64,000 nt of DNA from assembly GCF_000830985.1 (NCBI RefSeq), contig NZ_CP007151.1, forward strand, positions 3,720,001 to 3,784,000, written 5' to 3'. Made by a program: the position numbers and the translations under genes. The notes under the pieces were generated by a model, which was not told the origin of the DNA, searched no databases, and was given only the letters and a program-made list of their open reading frames with translations. The DNA comes from Marinobacter similis. Lineage in GTDB: Bacteria > Pseudomonadota > Gammaproteobacteria > Pseudomonadales > Oleiphilaceae. Below are positions 20,410 to 30,544 of the stretch, piece after piece; positions within the stretch are counted from its first letter, which is position 1, and every line of letters begins with the position of its first letter.

Positions 20410-20660
20410 ATCGGTTCTCCTGAACGGGGGATCGACAAAGTCTAGCGCTCCTGGTGCGGGGCGGCTCCTCCCTGTGCCTACTCCCCAGCTCCTGATAGCT
20501 GACTCCTGTGCGGAATCCCACAAAACGCTGCCTTTGCTTTTTGGGCCAGGCTCGAGGCCTCTGGGAACCGAAGTCGCGGGTTTGCCGTGGAACAATGACA
20601 ACAATAACCGTCGTTACCCGGAGACATCTCGTCCATAACGACGCCTCGGAGAATAAAAAC

Positions 20661-22572
20661 ATGCGTGGCTACAATTCACTTTTGTCATTGCTCTTGCTTT
20701 TCACCCTGACCGGTTGCATCGGTGGTGGTTCCGGCGGTTCGGACGACGCTACGGTTGAGCAGGAAAACCAGAACGACGATTCAGATCACGTTTTGGGAGA
20801 CTGTGAAATCCCGTTGCCGCCAGAGGTGCGTCAGTACACCTTGGACAGTCCATTACCCAACAGTTTCGATCGGGATCGCACAGACGATACCACCGAGGCT
20901 GATATTACCCGGTTCCATGTGGCGGTGATGCTGCCCGAGCGGTGTGCCGAGGATCGCTTCCCGGTGGTTATCGAGAGCCACGGTTACAGTGGCAGTCTGG
21001 ATTCCGAGATTGACGAAGATGGCTCAGTGGCGGCCGACACGCCCCATTTCCCGGCCATTGATGAACTCTTCGCCACGCTGCCACGCCACGGCTATGTCGG
21101 GGTCTCGTTCGATGAGCGCGGCCACGGTAATTCGACTCCGCAAAACGGTGGCGGCTATGCCCGCATCATCGCACCCCGGGCCGAGACCCAGGATGCCCGT
21201 TATTTGCTGGACTGGCTCTACGAACAGGCTCCGAGTCTGCATATCGAGCGGCAGGAGGATAGCGGTGTAGCAAGGGATATTAACGCGGGTCTGATCGGTT
21301 ACAGTTATGGTGGCGGCTACCAGTTTGGCTTGTCGCAGCTGGATGATCGGATCGACACCATCGTACCGAACGGCACCTGGCATAGCCTGCTATACAGTTT
21401 GCTGCCTGGCGATGCCGTGAAACGTTCGTTTACTGGCCTGCTCTGTCTGCTGGCTGAAACCGGGAACACCGTTAACACCCCGGCGGTGGCTCGGATGTGC
21501 GAGCTGATGGGTCCGGCCAGTCTTCAAGCCAACCTGATTCGGACCCGGGCTGATCTGATCGGCGCCATGGAAGCCGACGGTTACACCGAAGCAGAGGTGG
21601 TCGAACTGTTTGATCGTCATACCCGTCACTTGCAGCGCTCGGCCGAGCAAGGTCAGCCCTGGTGTCAGCCGGGCGAGCTTGGTTGTTCGTCCAACGGTGA
21701 TGCCTTTGTGCCGCGCTCGGTGCCCACCCTGCTACTGCAGCAACCGGGACGTGCTGTTCAACCTGACCGATGCCTATTGGAATTGGGCTTACTTCAAGCG
21801 GGCTGCGGGCGAGGGTGTGCCGGTGTCGATTCTGTCTACCGAAGGCGGACACATGAACCCGTTGGCCAATCAGGTCGAGGGCAGTGCCAACTGTGGTGGC
21901 CTGATAGGCACCGACCTGATCCTGAGCTGGTTCGATTTTCACCTCAAGGGCGAGGAGTCCGGCGCCTATCGGAGCATTCCATCGGTATGCATTTCCGTGG
22001 CTGACACCCAGAACGCGGATAGCGCTGAACCGGCCGGACTGGTGCTTGAAGACTTCCCGGTCGGGTCGCAGCGGGTATCGACCGGTGGCGTCCCGGCTCG
22101 AGTGGTCTCGAGCGAGGTGAGCCGACCCGTTGCCGATTCACCACCAACCTTTGTGTCTGTGCATACGGTGACTGGTGATAGCGAGATTCTGGCGGGCATC
22201 CCGCGGATTGATGAGGTAACGGTGGCCAACACCGCACTACCCGGTACCGTCACGCCGGTGGCCTATCTCGGTATCGGAATTCAGCGAGGCAGTGAGCTGA
22301 TCCTGGTGGACGATCAGGTTACGTCGCTGCTGGAAGGTACGCACAGGTCCAACCCCAACATTGGCGAATCGGGTGTGCTGCTGGCCGGTATTGGTGAGCA
22401 GCTTCAGCCCGGCGATGAGGTTGGCCTGCTGGTCTATTCCAGCCATGTCCAATACACCGCGGTCAGCAATCCAGCGGCAGCCGACGGTAACAACCGGTTC
22501 GATCTGACTCTCAAGGGCCTGGAGTTGCCCATACTGGATCTGTCTCGGCACCCCACTGCGCGCCTGCAATAA
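20661..22572 (+). CDS. Secreted lipoprotein alpha/beta hydrolase, one frame break
   Basis: About 637 residues after repair. Lipobox LTGC at residues about 17-20 is followed by a Gly/Ser/Asp-rich linker, so it is probably surface or periplasmic. The catalytic fold shows ESHGYSG, SFDERGHGNS and the nucleophile elbow GLIGYSYGGGYQ, then a late His in STEGGHMNPL. This fits CocE/NonD or S15 acyl-peptide hydrolases. The frame shifts near 21740 by a net two lost (or one extra) bases: CAGGGCAAC in place of CAGCAAC gives LLLQGNRDVLFNL. Substrate unknown; an esterase or peptidase acting outside the cell is the best guess. Confidence 0.75.
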
Positions 22573-22719
22573 CCGCGTTTGCGGTTTGTTCATCTGGCGA
22601 GCGATGGGCTATGGTTGATAGTCCATCGCTCCCGGAAGAGTATCCAACCATGGACAAGTACCCACGCGACGTCCTGTTCAACGACGGCCCCATCGGCCGC
22701 CAAGACTGAGCACCTGCCC

Positions 22720-23436
22720 GTGCTGTATCCGCTATCCACGCTCACCCTTGGCCCGCTGCTGATTGGTCAGGGCCGGTATGTGCGCCGGGTAACGCCACGG
22801 CTGCCGGAACCCGAAGGCGAGCGCCGCGGGCTCACTGGCACTGGGCCGGATCTTAAGTTACTGATTCTGGGCGATTCCGCGGCGGCCGGTGTAGGGGTGG
22901 AGCACCAGGACGAAGCCTTGTCAGGGCGTCTGGCCGCGCAGCTCGGCCAACAGTTCCGGCTGCACTGGGCGCTAGAAGCGGAAACCGGACGTACCTCCGG
23001 TGACGTGCTGACGGCGTTGGCTCAGGTGCCGGACGACCGCTTTGATGTGGTATTGGTGTCGGTCGGGGTCAACGACGTCACCGGGCGCACCGGCGACCGT
23101 CAATGGCTCACGCATCTGGCTGAGCTGTCGGCACAACTTGGTCAGCGATTCGGCGCCCGTCACATTCTGTTCACCGCGATTCCGCCCATGCATTGGTTTC
23201 CCGCCTTGCCGCAGCCGTTGCGCTGGTATCTGGGGCTGCGGGCCCGGCAGTTGAATGCTTTGCTGGAAGCCTACTGTGGCGATACCGCCGGTGCCTACTT
23301 CTTGTCCGTGACCTATCCTCTGGAGCCGGCTGCGATGGCCGCTGATGGCTTTCATCCAGGCCGGGACGCCTACGGCGTCTGGGCTGAGCACGCGGCTGGA
23401 GTTATTTGTGAACTGGCACCCACATCGGCCCGGTAA
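22720..23436 (+). CDS. SGNH/GDSL-type hydrolase
   Basis: About 238 residues from GTG 22720; no ATG fits the family N-terminus. The GDS block is LLILGDSAAAGVGVEHQDEA with the nucleophile Ser, block III is SVGVNDVTG, and the His is in DGFHPGRDAYGVWAEH. These lipase/esterases act on lipids, acyl chains or polysaccharide esters; this one has no clear signal peptide, although the LYPLSTLTLGPLLIGQG start is mildly hydrophobic. It lies between the lipoprotein hydrolase and the BVMO on the same strand. Confidence 0.82.
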   Translation: MLYPLSTLTLGPLLIGQGRYVRRVTPRLPEPEGERRGLTGTGPDLKLLILGDSAAAGVGVEHQDEALSGRLAAQLGQQFRLHWALEAETGRTSGDVLTALAQVPDDRFDVVLVSVGVNDVTGRTGDRQWLTHLAELSAQLGQRFGARHILFTAIPPMHWFPALPQPLRWYLGLRARQLNALLEAYCGDTAGAYFLSVTYPLEPAAMAADGFHPGRDAYGVWAEHAAGVICELAPTSAR

Positions 23437-23529
23437 GACCAGTTTCGCGCATTCCCCGGGCTGACTGCGTGGGTTATCTTGGTTCCATACCTGTCATCAC
23501 AATAACAAAATGGAATCGAGAGACCGGTC

Positions 23530-25055
23530 ATGAGTACACACCATTTCGATGTTCTGATCGTTGGCGCCGGGGTATCCGGCATTGGCATGGCCTGTCACCT
23601 CGGTCAGCAATGCCCGGGCAAATCCTTTGCCATTCTGGAGCGGCGCCAGTCGCTGGGCGGCACCTGGGACCTGTTCCGTTACCCCGGCATTCGGTCCGAT
23701 TCCGACATGTTCACCTTTGGCTACAACTTCCGACCCTGGGTTGGCGGCAAGGTGCTGGCTGATGGTGCATCGATCAAGAACTACCTGCGCGAGACCGCAC
23801 AGGCGTTCGATGTTGAGCGTCACATCCGCTATGGCCAGGCGGTCAAAACCGCGGACTGGTCGAGTGTAAACAAGTGCTGGACCCTGACCGTCGATAACGA
23901 AGCAACGGGCGAAACCGACACCTACACCGCCGGATTTCTGGTCGGTTGCACCGGCTATTACAACTATGACCACGGTTACCAGCCGGATTTTCCGGGCGAG
24001 AGCGACTTTCAGGGCCAGATAGTGCATCCGCAACATTGGCCCGAAGAACTGGACTACGCCGGCAAGAACATTGTGGTGATCGGCAGTGGCGCCACCGCCG
24101 TCACCCTGGTGCCCACATTGGCGGAACGGGCGGCTCACGTCACCATGCTGCAGCGTTCGCCAAGCTACCTGATGCCGCTGCCGTCGACCGACAAACTCGC
24201 TCTTCTCGTTCAGCGATTACTGCCGGAGACACTGGCCTACAAGCTGATCCGGGCCCGCAACATAGCCATTTCCCGCTTTCTGTACGTGCGCTCGCGCAAA
24301 AGTCCCAAGCTGATGCGCCGGTTGTTCCTGCGCATCATCCGGCGTCGGCTCGGTGACAACGCCGACATGCGTCATTTCACCCCGGACTACGATCCCTGGG
24401 ATCAGCGCCTCTGTGTGGTCAAGGATGGCGATCTGTTCACCGCCCTGAAGGCGGGCAGGGCGTCCATGGCCACCGACCACATAGAGCGCTTTACCGCTGA
24501 TGGCATCCGTCTGAAGTCGGGTAAAACCCTGTCAGCGGACATCATCGTTCCGGCGACCGGACTGGATATCCAGATGCTCGGAGGCATTCGGCCCCGTGTC
24601 GATGGTCAGGATGTGGTGTTAAAGGACAAGGTCATCTACAAGAACGTGATGGTGGAAGGCCTACCCAACGCCGGAATGATTTTCGGTTACACCAATAGTT
24701 CCTGGACTCTGAAAGTAGACATTGCCGCCGAGTATCTGTGCCGGCTGATGAATCTGATGGACCAGCGCGGGTATCAGACGGTGGTGGCCCGGGATACCGA
24801 GGACAGCCGGAGCGATGCCACGGTGCTGGGTTCCCTCGACGCCGGCTACGTCCGGCGGGCCGCGGACCGATTGCCTCGCCAGGGCACCCATGGCCCTGGA
24901 AGGCGTCCCAGAATTATCTCGAAGACGTGAAAATCCTGCGTTTTGACCCGATCGAGGACGGCTACCTGGAATTCGACGGCGTCCGCACCCCCGCCAGGGC
25001 GGGAAGGTCTCGCGGTTTCCTGCGGCCCCTGCGCTCCGGATTGTTCGGGTCCTGA
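23530..25055 (+). CDS. Baeyer-Villiger-type flavin monooxygenase, one frame break
   Basis: About 508 residues after repair. The FAD site is LIVGAGVSGIGMACHL, the BVMO fingerprint FxGxxxHxxxWP is met exactly by FQGQIVHPQHWP, and the NADPH site is VIGSGATAVTLVP. This type inserts oxygen next to a ketone, giving esters or lactones; EthA-like members also oxidise sulfides. The frame breaks near 24895; one added C (GGCCCCTGG) gives QGTHGPWKASQNYLEDVKIL and the normal C-terminus to 25055. A second, different BVMO is at 34703. Confidence 0.88.
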
Positions 25056-25135
25056 TATCAGCCGGTGGCTGATCGCCGTCATCCCGGATTCTGGTCTAGT
25101 ATGGGCGCTGCACTCGACTGATAAGGATACTGGTA

Positions 25136-25591
25136 ATGAATAAGTTAAGAATGCTTGCCGTGGCCCTGCTGACGCTCTGCTTTACCAGCCTGGTGCAGGC
25201 TGCAGACGGACTCATTGTGGTCAAGAGTAACCACAGCGTGGCCGCGACCACGGATAAACTGGAGTCGGTGCTGGGCGAAAAGGGGATGACGGTGTTCAAC
25301 CGCATCGATCATGCCGCCGGAGCCGAATCAGTAGGCAAGCAGCTGCGCCCCACCGAACTGGTCATCTTTGGCAACCCGAAAGTCGGCACCCCGTTGATGC
25401 ACTGCAGCCAGAGTGTGGCGGCAGATCTGCCGCAGAAAGCATTGGTCTGGGAGGATGAAGGTGGTCAGGTCTGGCTTGGCTACAATGACCCGGCCTACCT
25501 GAAGGTCCGTCATGGCCTGGAAGGTTGCGACAAGGTGCTGAACAAGATCAGCAAGGCGCTGGCCAATTTCGCCGAGGCTGCGACCCGCTGA
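25136..25591 (+). CDS. DUF302 periplasmic protein
   Basis: 151 residues with a signal peptide (MNKLRMLAVALLTLCFTSLVQAA, likely cut after QAA). The DUF302 core is seen in the VKSNHSVAATTDKLESVLGE start, ELVIFGNPKVGTPLM and VWLGYNDPAYL. Members are heat-stable periplasmic proteins of unknown function, sometimes near redox genes. It starts 80 bases after the BVMO and may share its transcript. Confidence 0.85.
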   Translation: MNKLRMLAVALLTLCFTSLVQAADGLIVVKSNHSVAATTDKLESVLGEKGMTVFNRIDHAAGAESVGKQLRPTELVIFGNPKVGTPLMHCSQSVAADLPQKALVWEDEGGQVWLGYNDPAYLKVRHGLEGCDKVLNKISKALANFAEAATR

Positions 25592-25703
25592 CCCCGGTAG
25601 TTCGCCAGTTCCTATGCCAGAAACAGTTACCTAAAACATATATTAAAGGTGCTACAGGTGTGTCAGGCTGCCTTTCTTGTTTTTTGGTAACGGTATCTGT
25701 TGT

Positions 25704-26624
25704 ATGGCTTCTCGCGGCAAGAAAGCAAATCGCCCCCTCTGGCACCCGTCGTTTTGGGGCTCCTGGTCTCTGGTGTTTGTGCTCTGGTTGCTGTCGTTTC
25801 TGCCGATGGCAGCCAAGCAGCGCTTTGGCAGCTGGTTGGGGCGGTTGCTGGCGGGCAAACTGAAATCAAGGGCCAGGGTGGTCGATGCCAACCTGGCGGC
25901 CTGCATGCCGGAGCTGAGTAAAGACGCCCGGGCTGAGTTATTGGAAGACACCTTTGTGGCGTCGGCGCGTGGCTTTCTGGAAAGTACCCATGCCTGGTGG
26001 CGTGATATGACGCCTTACTGCGCGTCAGCGTCGGTATCCGGTATCGAGCATCTGGAAGAAGCCAAGGCGCGCGGGCAGGGTGTGTTACTGATCGGTGGCC
26101 ACTACAGCATTTTCGACTTTGCCTTGCCCCTGATTGCCTGTCACCTGGACAAGCCCGGCTACATGTATCGTCCCAATAACAACCCGGTCATTGATCGGAT
26201 GATTGAACGGGGGCGTCGCCGCCATTTCAATATCCGGCCGTTTACCAAGCGCAAGCTGAGACCGATGCTCTCGTATCTGAAAGAGGGCGGTCAGGTCTGG
26301 TTCGCCTGCGACCAGGATTTTGGCAAGAAATCCGAGTTGTTTGCGCCGTTTTTCGGGGTCGATGCCGGCTGCATCACCTCGCCTAGCTACATCGCCCGGG
26401 AATCTGGCGCGGCGGTTATCTGTGTCAGTCACCTGCGGATGCCCGACGGCCATTACCGGGTAGCGTTTTCGCCCATCCAGCAAGGCTTTGGCGAAGATCC
26501 ACAACAGGATGCAGAAACCTGGAATCGCTTCATCGAAGCCACCATCCGTGAGCAGCCAGACCAGTACCTGTGGCTGCACAAGCGCTTCAAGACCCGCCCA
26601 GAGGGCGCAGCCAGCATCTACTGA
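25704..26624 (+). CDS. Lauroyl/LpxL-type lipid A acyltransferase
   Basis: 306 residues from ATG 25704; the Shine-Dalgarno is weak. One transmembrane segment (about 15-35, SLVFVLWLLSFLPM) is followed by the LpxL/LpxM fold with the HX4D motif GGHYSIFDFALP and the later EGGQVWFACDQDFGKKSE and YLWLHKRFKTRP blocks. It adds a secondary acyl chain to lipid A at the inner membrane. Which chain cannot be told. Frame intact. The 290 bases to rhlE show no gene. Confidence 0.92.
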   Translation: MASRGKKANRPLWHPSFWGSWSLVFVLWLLSFLPMAAKQRFGSWLGRLLAGKLKSRARVVDANLAACMPELSKDARAELLEDTFVASARGFLESTHAWWRDMTPYCASASVSGIEHLEEAKARGQGVLLIGGHYSIFDFALPLIACHLDKPGYMYRPNNNPVIDRMIERGRRRHFNIRPFTKRKLRPMLSYLKEGGQVWFACDQDFGKKSELFAPFFGVDAGCITSPSYIARESGAAVICVSHLRMPDGHYRVAFSPIQQGFGEDPQQDAETWNRFIEATIREQPDQYLWLHKRFKTRPEGAASIY

Positions 26625-26915
26625 ATGCGTCAGAACCAGCCTCTGCAGGCGTCCGCCATAGCGCGGGCCCCTGCTGCAAACACCTATGCTAATTGCCATG
26701 GCCTCTGTTAATGTGCCCGCATCCTGCCTCTAGGGATTCCGCAATATCCGGCGTAACGCCGCCATGCGAACTATCCATACGACCTGTCAGAGGACGTCAC
26801 CCCGTTAACGGCGCGTGACCGTAGTCGTCTTTTTCTCCATGCCTGTGCATGGTATCTGCCCGCATTCGCCGACAACGGTGTTCGTGGAGGCAGAACAATC
26901 AAGAGTTGATCCAAT

Positions 26916-28238
26916 ATGAGTTTTTCTTCACTCGGTCTGTCCGAGCAGCTGGTCCGTGCCACGTCCGATCAGGGCTACGATACTCCTTCCCCGATTCAGG
27001 CCCAGGCCATTCCAGCCGTACTGTCCGGCAAGGACGTGATGGCTGCTGCCCAGACCGGAACCGGCAAAACCGCCGGCTTTACCCTGCCATTGCTGCAGCG
27101 GTTGGCTGAAAAGCCCCGCACCGGCAAGGGCCCGCGCGCACTGATCCTGGCCCCGACCCGGGAGCTGGCGGCGCAGGTGCACGACAGCGTAAATCTTTAC
27201 AGCAAGTACATTCCGACCAAGGCCGCGGTGGTCTTCGGTGGCGTGAAAATCAATCCCCAGATGATGAAGCTGCGTAAGGGTCTGGACGTTCTGGTGGCCA
27301 CTCCAGGTCGCCTGATGGACCTTTACCAGCAGAACGCCGTGCGTTTCGACGAAGTCGAGATTCTGGTTCTGGACGAAGCCGACCGCATGCTCGACATGGG
27401 CTTCATCCGCGACATCCGCAAGATCCTTGCGCTTTTACCGGCCAAGCGTCAGAACCTGTTGTTCTCCGCGACCTTCTCCAACGAGATTCGTACCCTGGCT
27501 CAAGGCCTGCTGGACAATCCCGTTCAGGTAGAAGTGGCGGCTCGTAACACCGCGGCGGAGAGCATCAAACAGTCAGTTTATCCCGTCGATCAGAGCCAGA
27601 AGACTGCCTTGCTGAGCAAGCTGGTGCGGGACAATGCGTGGGAGCAAGTGCTGGTCTTTACCCGCACCAAGCACGGCGCGAACCGCCTGACCCAGAAGCT
27701 GGAGCGCGATGGCATCACCGCCGCGGCGATCCATGGCAACAAATCCCAGGGTGCCCGCACCCGCGCACTGGCTGAGTTCAAGCAGGGTGACATCCGGGTT
27801 CTGGTGGCGACTGATATCGCCGCCCGTGGCCTGGACATCAAACAGCTACCGCAGGTAGTGAACTTTGAGCTGCCGAACGTGCCGGAAGATTACGTGCACC
27901 GGATTGGCCGCACCGGCCGTGCCGGCGAGAGTGGTCATGCGTTGTCGCTGGTCAGTGCCGACGAAGGCAAGATGTTGGCGGGTATCGAAAAACTGATCAA
28001 GAAGCAGTTGCCACGCAAGCAGGTGGATGGCTTCGAGCCGACCAACAATCTGCCGCTGAAGCCGAAGGCCAAAGCCGACCCGAGCAAGGCGCGTGGCCGC
28101 AATGGCAATGGTGGCGGTAACGGCAAGCCAGGTGGCAAACCGCGCAGTTTCGGCGCCAAGCCGGGTGGTCGTAGCGGTGGTCGCAGTCAGAACGGTGGTG
28201 GCGGTCAGCGCAGCCGCGGAGCACGTCAGGACGCCTAG
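26916..28238 (+). CDS. rhlE: DEAD-box RNA helicase, RhlE type
   Basis: 440 residues. The Q motif region GYDTPSPIQ comes first, then [10 protein letters not shown] (motif I, residues 45-52), [30 protein letters not shown], and in the second RecA lobe [17 protein letters not shown] and [13 protein letters not shown]. The tail is rich in Gly, Arg and Asn, typical of RhlE proteins that remodel RNA in ribosome assembly and decay. Frame intact. It probably runs to the hairpin 40 bases beyond its stop. Confidence 0.95.
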   Translation: MSFSSLGLSEQLVRATSDQGYDTPSPIQAQAIPAVLSGKDVMAAAQTGTGKTAGFTLPLLQRLAEKPRTGKGPRALILAPTRELAAQVHDSVNLYSKYIPTKAAVVFGGVKINPQMMKLRKGLDVLVATPGRLMDLYQQNAVRFDEVEILVLDEADRMLDMGFIRDIRKILALLPAKRQNLLFSATFSNEIRTLAQGLLDNPVQVEVAARNTAAESIKQSVYPVDQSQKTALLSKLVRDNAWEQVLVFTRTKHGANRLTQKLERDGITAAAIHGNKSQGARTRALAEFKQGDIRVLVATDIAARGLDIKQLPQVVNFELPNVPEDYVHRIGRTGRAGESGHALSLVSADEGKMLAGIEKLIKKQLPRKQVDGFEPTNNLPLKPKAKADPSKARGRNGNGGGNGKPGGKPRSFGAKPGGRSGGRSQNGGGGQRSRGARQDA

Positions 28239-28277
28239 ATAGCTCTCTGGCAAGCTGATTAGCAGTCTGATCAATAA

Positions 28278-28300
28278 GCAGGCACCAGGATGGTGCCTGC
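28278..28300. terminator. Perfect hairpin between convergent rhlE and hxlR-like genes
   Basis: GCAGGCACCA (28278-28287) pairs with TGGTGCCTGC (28291-28300) over a three-base loop. It sits between two convergent stops. There is no strict T run; the minus strand has TTATTGAT after it, so it may end transcription from either side weakly. Confidence 0.55.
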
Positions 28301-28302
28301 GG

Positions 28303-28773
28303 TCAGGCGGTGTTTTTCTTGTGCCCGGGCCGTGAGGCTTCCGGCACAAACACATCCCGTAAGGACAATGGCTTACCTTCCGCATTTTGCACCTCCACCG
28401 GCGGAATCGGTTGGCCGGTAGCCCGGTCTCGAAGATCCAAAGGCACTTCATCAGGTGCAGGATTCCACTTATCTCCCCATTGGCGTAACGCTACCACCAC
28501 CGGTAACAAGTCCCGGCCTTTCTCTGTCAGGCGGTACTCGAACCGCGATCCGTGCTCACCCACGTCGACCTTGCTCAACACCTGGTTGTCCACCAGCCGG
28601 GCCAGGCGATCACAGAGAATGTTCTTGGCAATGCCTAGCTCCTGCTGAAAATCGACAAAGCGCCGGGTGCCGTACATGGCGTGCAGCACAATCAGCAGCG
28701 ACCACCAGTCCCCCACCTCATTAAGGGCGCGGGCGACGGAGCAATTGGAATCATCAAAACGTTTTCTAGCCAT
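28303..28773 (-). CDS. HxlR-family transcription regulator
   Basis: 156 residues. The HxlR winged helix begins CSVARALNEVGDWWSLLIVLHAMYG, with the conserved Cys near the N-terminus (used as a redox or electrophile sensor in relatives such as HypR/YodB), and continues RFVDFQQELGIAKNILCDRLARL and the wing SRFEYRLTEKGRDLLP. The C-terminal ~45 residues are an extension. It faces the flavin oxidoreductase gene across a tandem repeat that is its likely operator, suggesting it controls that gene in response to electrophiles such as quinones. Confidence 0.9.
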   Translation of the reverse strand: MARKRFDDSNCSVARALNEVGDWWSLLIVLHAMYGTRRFVDFQQELGIAKNILCDRLARLVDNQVLSKVDVGEHGSRFEYRLTEKGRDLLPVVVALRQWGDKWNPAPDEVPLDLRDRATGQPIPPVEVQNAEGKPLSLRDVFVPEASRPGHKKNTA

Positions 28774-28788
28774 GTCAGGGAGTGTACC

Positions 28789-28846
28789 GAATAGGGTTGC
28801 ATGTTAAAACCAAATTGAATAGGGTTGCTTTACGAAACCAAATTGA
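28789..28846. promoter_or_regulatory. Tandem 30-bp direct repeat, likely HxlR operator
   Basis: Two copies, 28789-28818 and 28817-28846, period 28 bases, share GAATAGGGTTGC at the left and AAACCAAATTGA at the right; only the centre differs. Each holds an inverted GGTT..AACC. They lie between the divergent HxlR and flavin oxidoreductase starts (16 and 66 bases away). Confidence 0.7.
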
Positions 28847-28911
28847 TGAGGTCGCGACCGATGTTGTCGAGGCCTCGTTCACGTACGCCAAAGTGCGAGG
28901 AGTGTTATCCG

Positions 28912-30024
28912 ATGTCCATGAATCTTGGTCCGCTGTTCCAACCGTTTGAGCTTCATAACCTGAAGCTGCGTAACCGTGTGGCGATGGCGCCCATGACCCG
29001 TAATTTCTCGCCGGGTAATGTCCCGAACGAGGACGTCGTCAGCTATTACCGTCGTCGTGCGGAAAACGGCGTTGGTCTGCTGATTACTGAAGGCACCACC
29101 GTTAATCATTCTGGTGCCAATGGCTATCCGAACGTGCCGGCGTTCCACGGCGATGCTGCCCTGCAAGGCTGGAAAGATGTTGTTGATGCCGTGCACGAGG
29201 CTGGCGGTGCGATCTTCCCACAGCTGTGGCACGTGGGTGCCGTGCGCAAGGAAGGCATTGAGCCGGATCCATCGGTACCGGGATATAGCCCGTCCGGACT
29301 TTTTGCCCCGGGCAAGCCCAATGGCAAGGCCATGACCAAGGATGACATCGACGACGTTATCACCGCCTTTGCCGATGCCGCCCAGGATGCCAAGGCGCTG
29401 GGTTTTGACGGCGTTGAGATCCACGGTGCCCACGGCTACCTGCTGGACCAGTTCCTGTGGGAAGGCACCAACCAGCGTGATGACGAATACGGCGGCAGCA
29501 TGGAAAACCGCCTGCGCTTTGTGGTCGAGATTGTTGAAGCGGTGCGTCACCGGGTTGGACCGGAATACCCGATCATGCTGCGCTTCTCCCAGTGGAAGCA
29601 GCAGGATTACGAGGCCCGCCTGGTGAACAGCCCGGAAGAACTGGATGCCTTCCTGCAGCCGCTGGTTGAAGCCGGTGTGGATATCTTCCACGCCTCCACC
29701 CGTCGGTTCTGGGAGCCTGAATTCGAGGGTTCTGATCTGAACTTGGCCGGCTGGACCCAGAAGCTGACTGGCAAGCCGACCATGTCCGTGGGCAGTGTTG
29801 GCCTGACCGAGGACTTCATCAGCGGCACCTTTGCCAGCAAGAAGGAAGCGGTCGAGCAGTCCGGTATTGATGAACTGGTTGAGCGCATGAACAACAAGGA
29901 GTTCGAGCTGATCGCCGTTGGCCGTGCCCTGCTGCAGGATCCGGAATGGCTGGTGAAAGTTCGGGAAGGTCGGATTGGTGAAGTAGAGGCCTTCGCCAAG
30001 AAGTCCCTGACCAAGCTGTACTAA
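28912..30024 (+). CDS. Old-yellow-enzyme family NADH:flavin oxidoreductase
   Basis: 370 residues from ATG 28912 (MSMNLGPLFQPFELHNLKLR), with AGGAG upstream. It is a TIM-barrel flavoprotein: RVAMAPMTRNFS, FPQLWHVGAV, the catalytic HGAHGYLLDQFLWEGTNQRDDEYGGS and IAVGRALLQDPEW, all OYE hallmarks. It reduces activated C=C bonds of enones or nitro compounds. The neighbouring HxlR regulator and tandem operator suggest induction by electrophiles. A strong terminator follows. Confidence 0.93.
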   Translation: MSMNLGPLFQPFELHNLKLRNRVAMAPMTRNFSPGNVPNEDVVSYYRRRAENGVGLLITEGTTVNHSGANGYPNVPAFHGDAALQGWKDVVDAVHEAGGAIFPQLWHVGAVRKEGIEPDPSVPGYSPSGLFAPGKPNGKAMTKDDIDDVITAFADAAQDAKALGFDGVEIHGAHGYLLDQFLWEGTNQRDDEYGGSMENRLRFVVEIVEAVRHRVGPEYPIMLRFSQWKQQDYEARLVNSPEELDAFLQPLVEAGVDIFHASTRRFWEPEFEGSDLNLAGWTQKLTGKPTMSVGSVGLTEDFISGTFASKKEAVEQSGIDELVERMNNKEFELIAVGRALLQDPEWLVKVREGRIGEVEAFAKKSLTKLY

Positions 30025-30040
30025 GCGTTCAGATCCGAAG

Positions 30041-30066
30041 AGCCCCGGTTGTCCGGGGCTTTTTTG
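30041..30066 (+). terminator. Rho-independent terminator of the flavin oxidoreductase gene
   Basis: AGCCCCGG (30041-30048) pairs with CCGGGGCT (30053-30060) around TTGT, followed by six Ts. Confidence 0.92.
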
Positions 30067-30184
30067 TGTCCGCCTGATACCAACCTGTCCGATTCGTAAT
30101 CGCGCTCAGTGATAGATCTTCTATGATGTGAACGTACTCATCATCAGAAGTATCACCGGAAGCATTAATTAAGGGGATTTGAGG

Positions 30185-30493
30185 ATGTTCAGTTCAGCTG
30201 TATTGAAGATCACTGCCCTGGTGGCGGTGCTGACCCTGGCCGGTTGCGCCACGGTAGGCCGGGATTTCGCGACTCACAATGTAGAAGACATCACTGTCGG
30301 TGAGACCACCCGGTCCGACATTCAGGAATTATTTGGTGAGCCCTGGCGCACCGGCGTTGAAGATGGCAAGCGCACCTGGACTTACGGTAAATATCGCTGG
30401 TCGGCCTTTGGCGACGCGGAAACCACCGACCTGGTGGTGCGGTTCAATGCCGATGGCACCGTGTCTTCGTATGTGTATAACACCACCGAGTAA
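30185..30493 (+). CDS. SmpA/OmlA (BamE-like) outer membrane lipoprotein
   Basis: 102 residues from ATG 30185; TTG 30179 is also open but too near AAGGGG. The lipoprotein signal ends LTLAGC, giving a mature Cys at about 20. The domain has the SmpA/OmlA pattern VGETTRSDIQELFGEPWRTG and WTYGKYRW. BamE helps the outer-membrane assembly machine, but this is shorter than many BamE and may be a separate paralogue. It is monocistronic, between a terminator and the convergent pntB. Confidence 0.82.
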   Translation: MFSSAVLKITALVAVLTLAGCATVGRDFATHNVEDITVGETTRSDIQELFGEPWRTGVEDGKRTWTYGKYRWSAFGDAETTDLVVRFNADGTVSSYVYNTTE

Positions 30494-30506
30494 TTCCGCG
30501 GTGAAA

Positions 30507-30531
30507 GGGTGCCCGGCCCGTCCAGGCACCC
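30507..30531. terminator. GC-rich hairpin between convergent lipoprotein and pntB genes
   Basis: GGGTGCC (30507-30513) pairs with GGCACCC (30525-30531) over eleven bases, placed between two convergent genes. No T run, so termination is only suggested by position. Confidence 0.4.
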
Positions 30532-30544
30532 GGATTCCTGCTCG

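Noticed and set aside
22650..22709. 19-codon ATG frame just upstream of the SGNH hydrolase
   Set aside because: Too short, weak ribosome site, no recognisable motif and it ends before the GTG start; I could not tell a leader peptide from chance.
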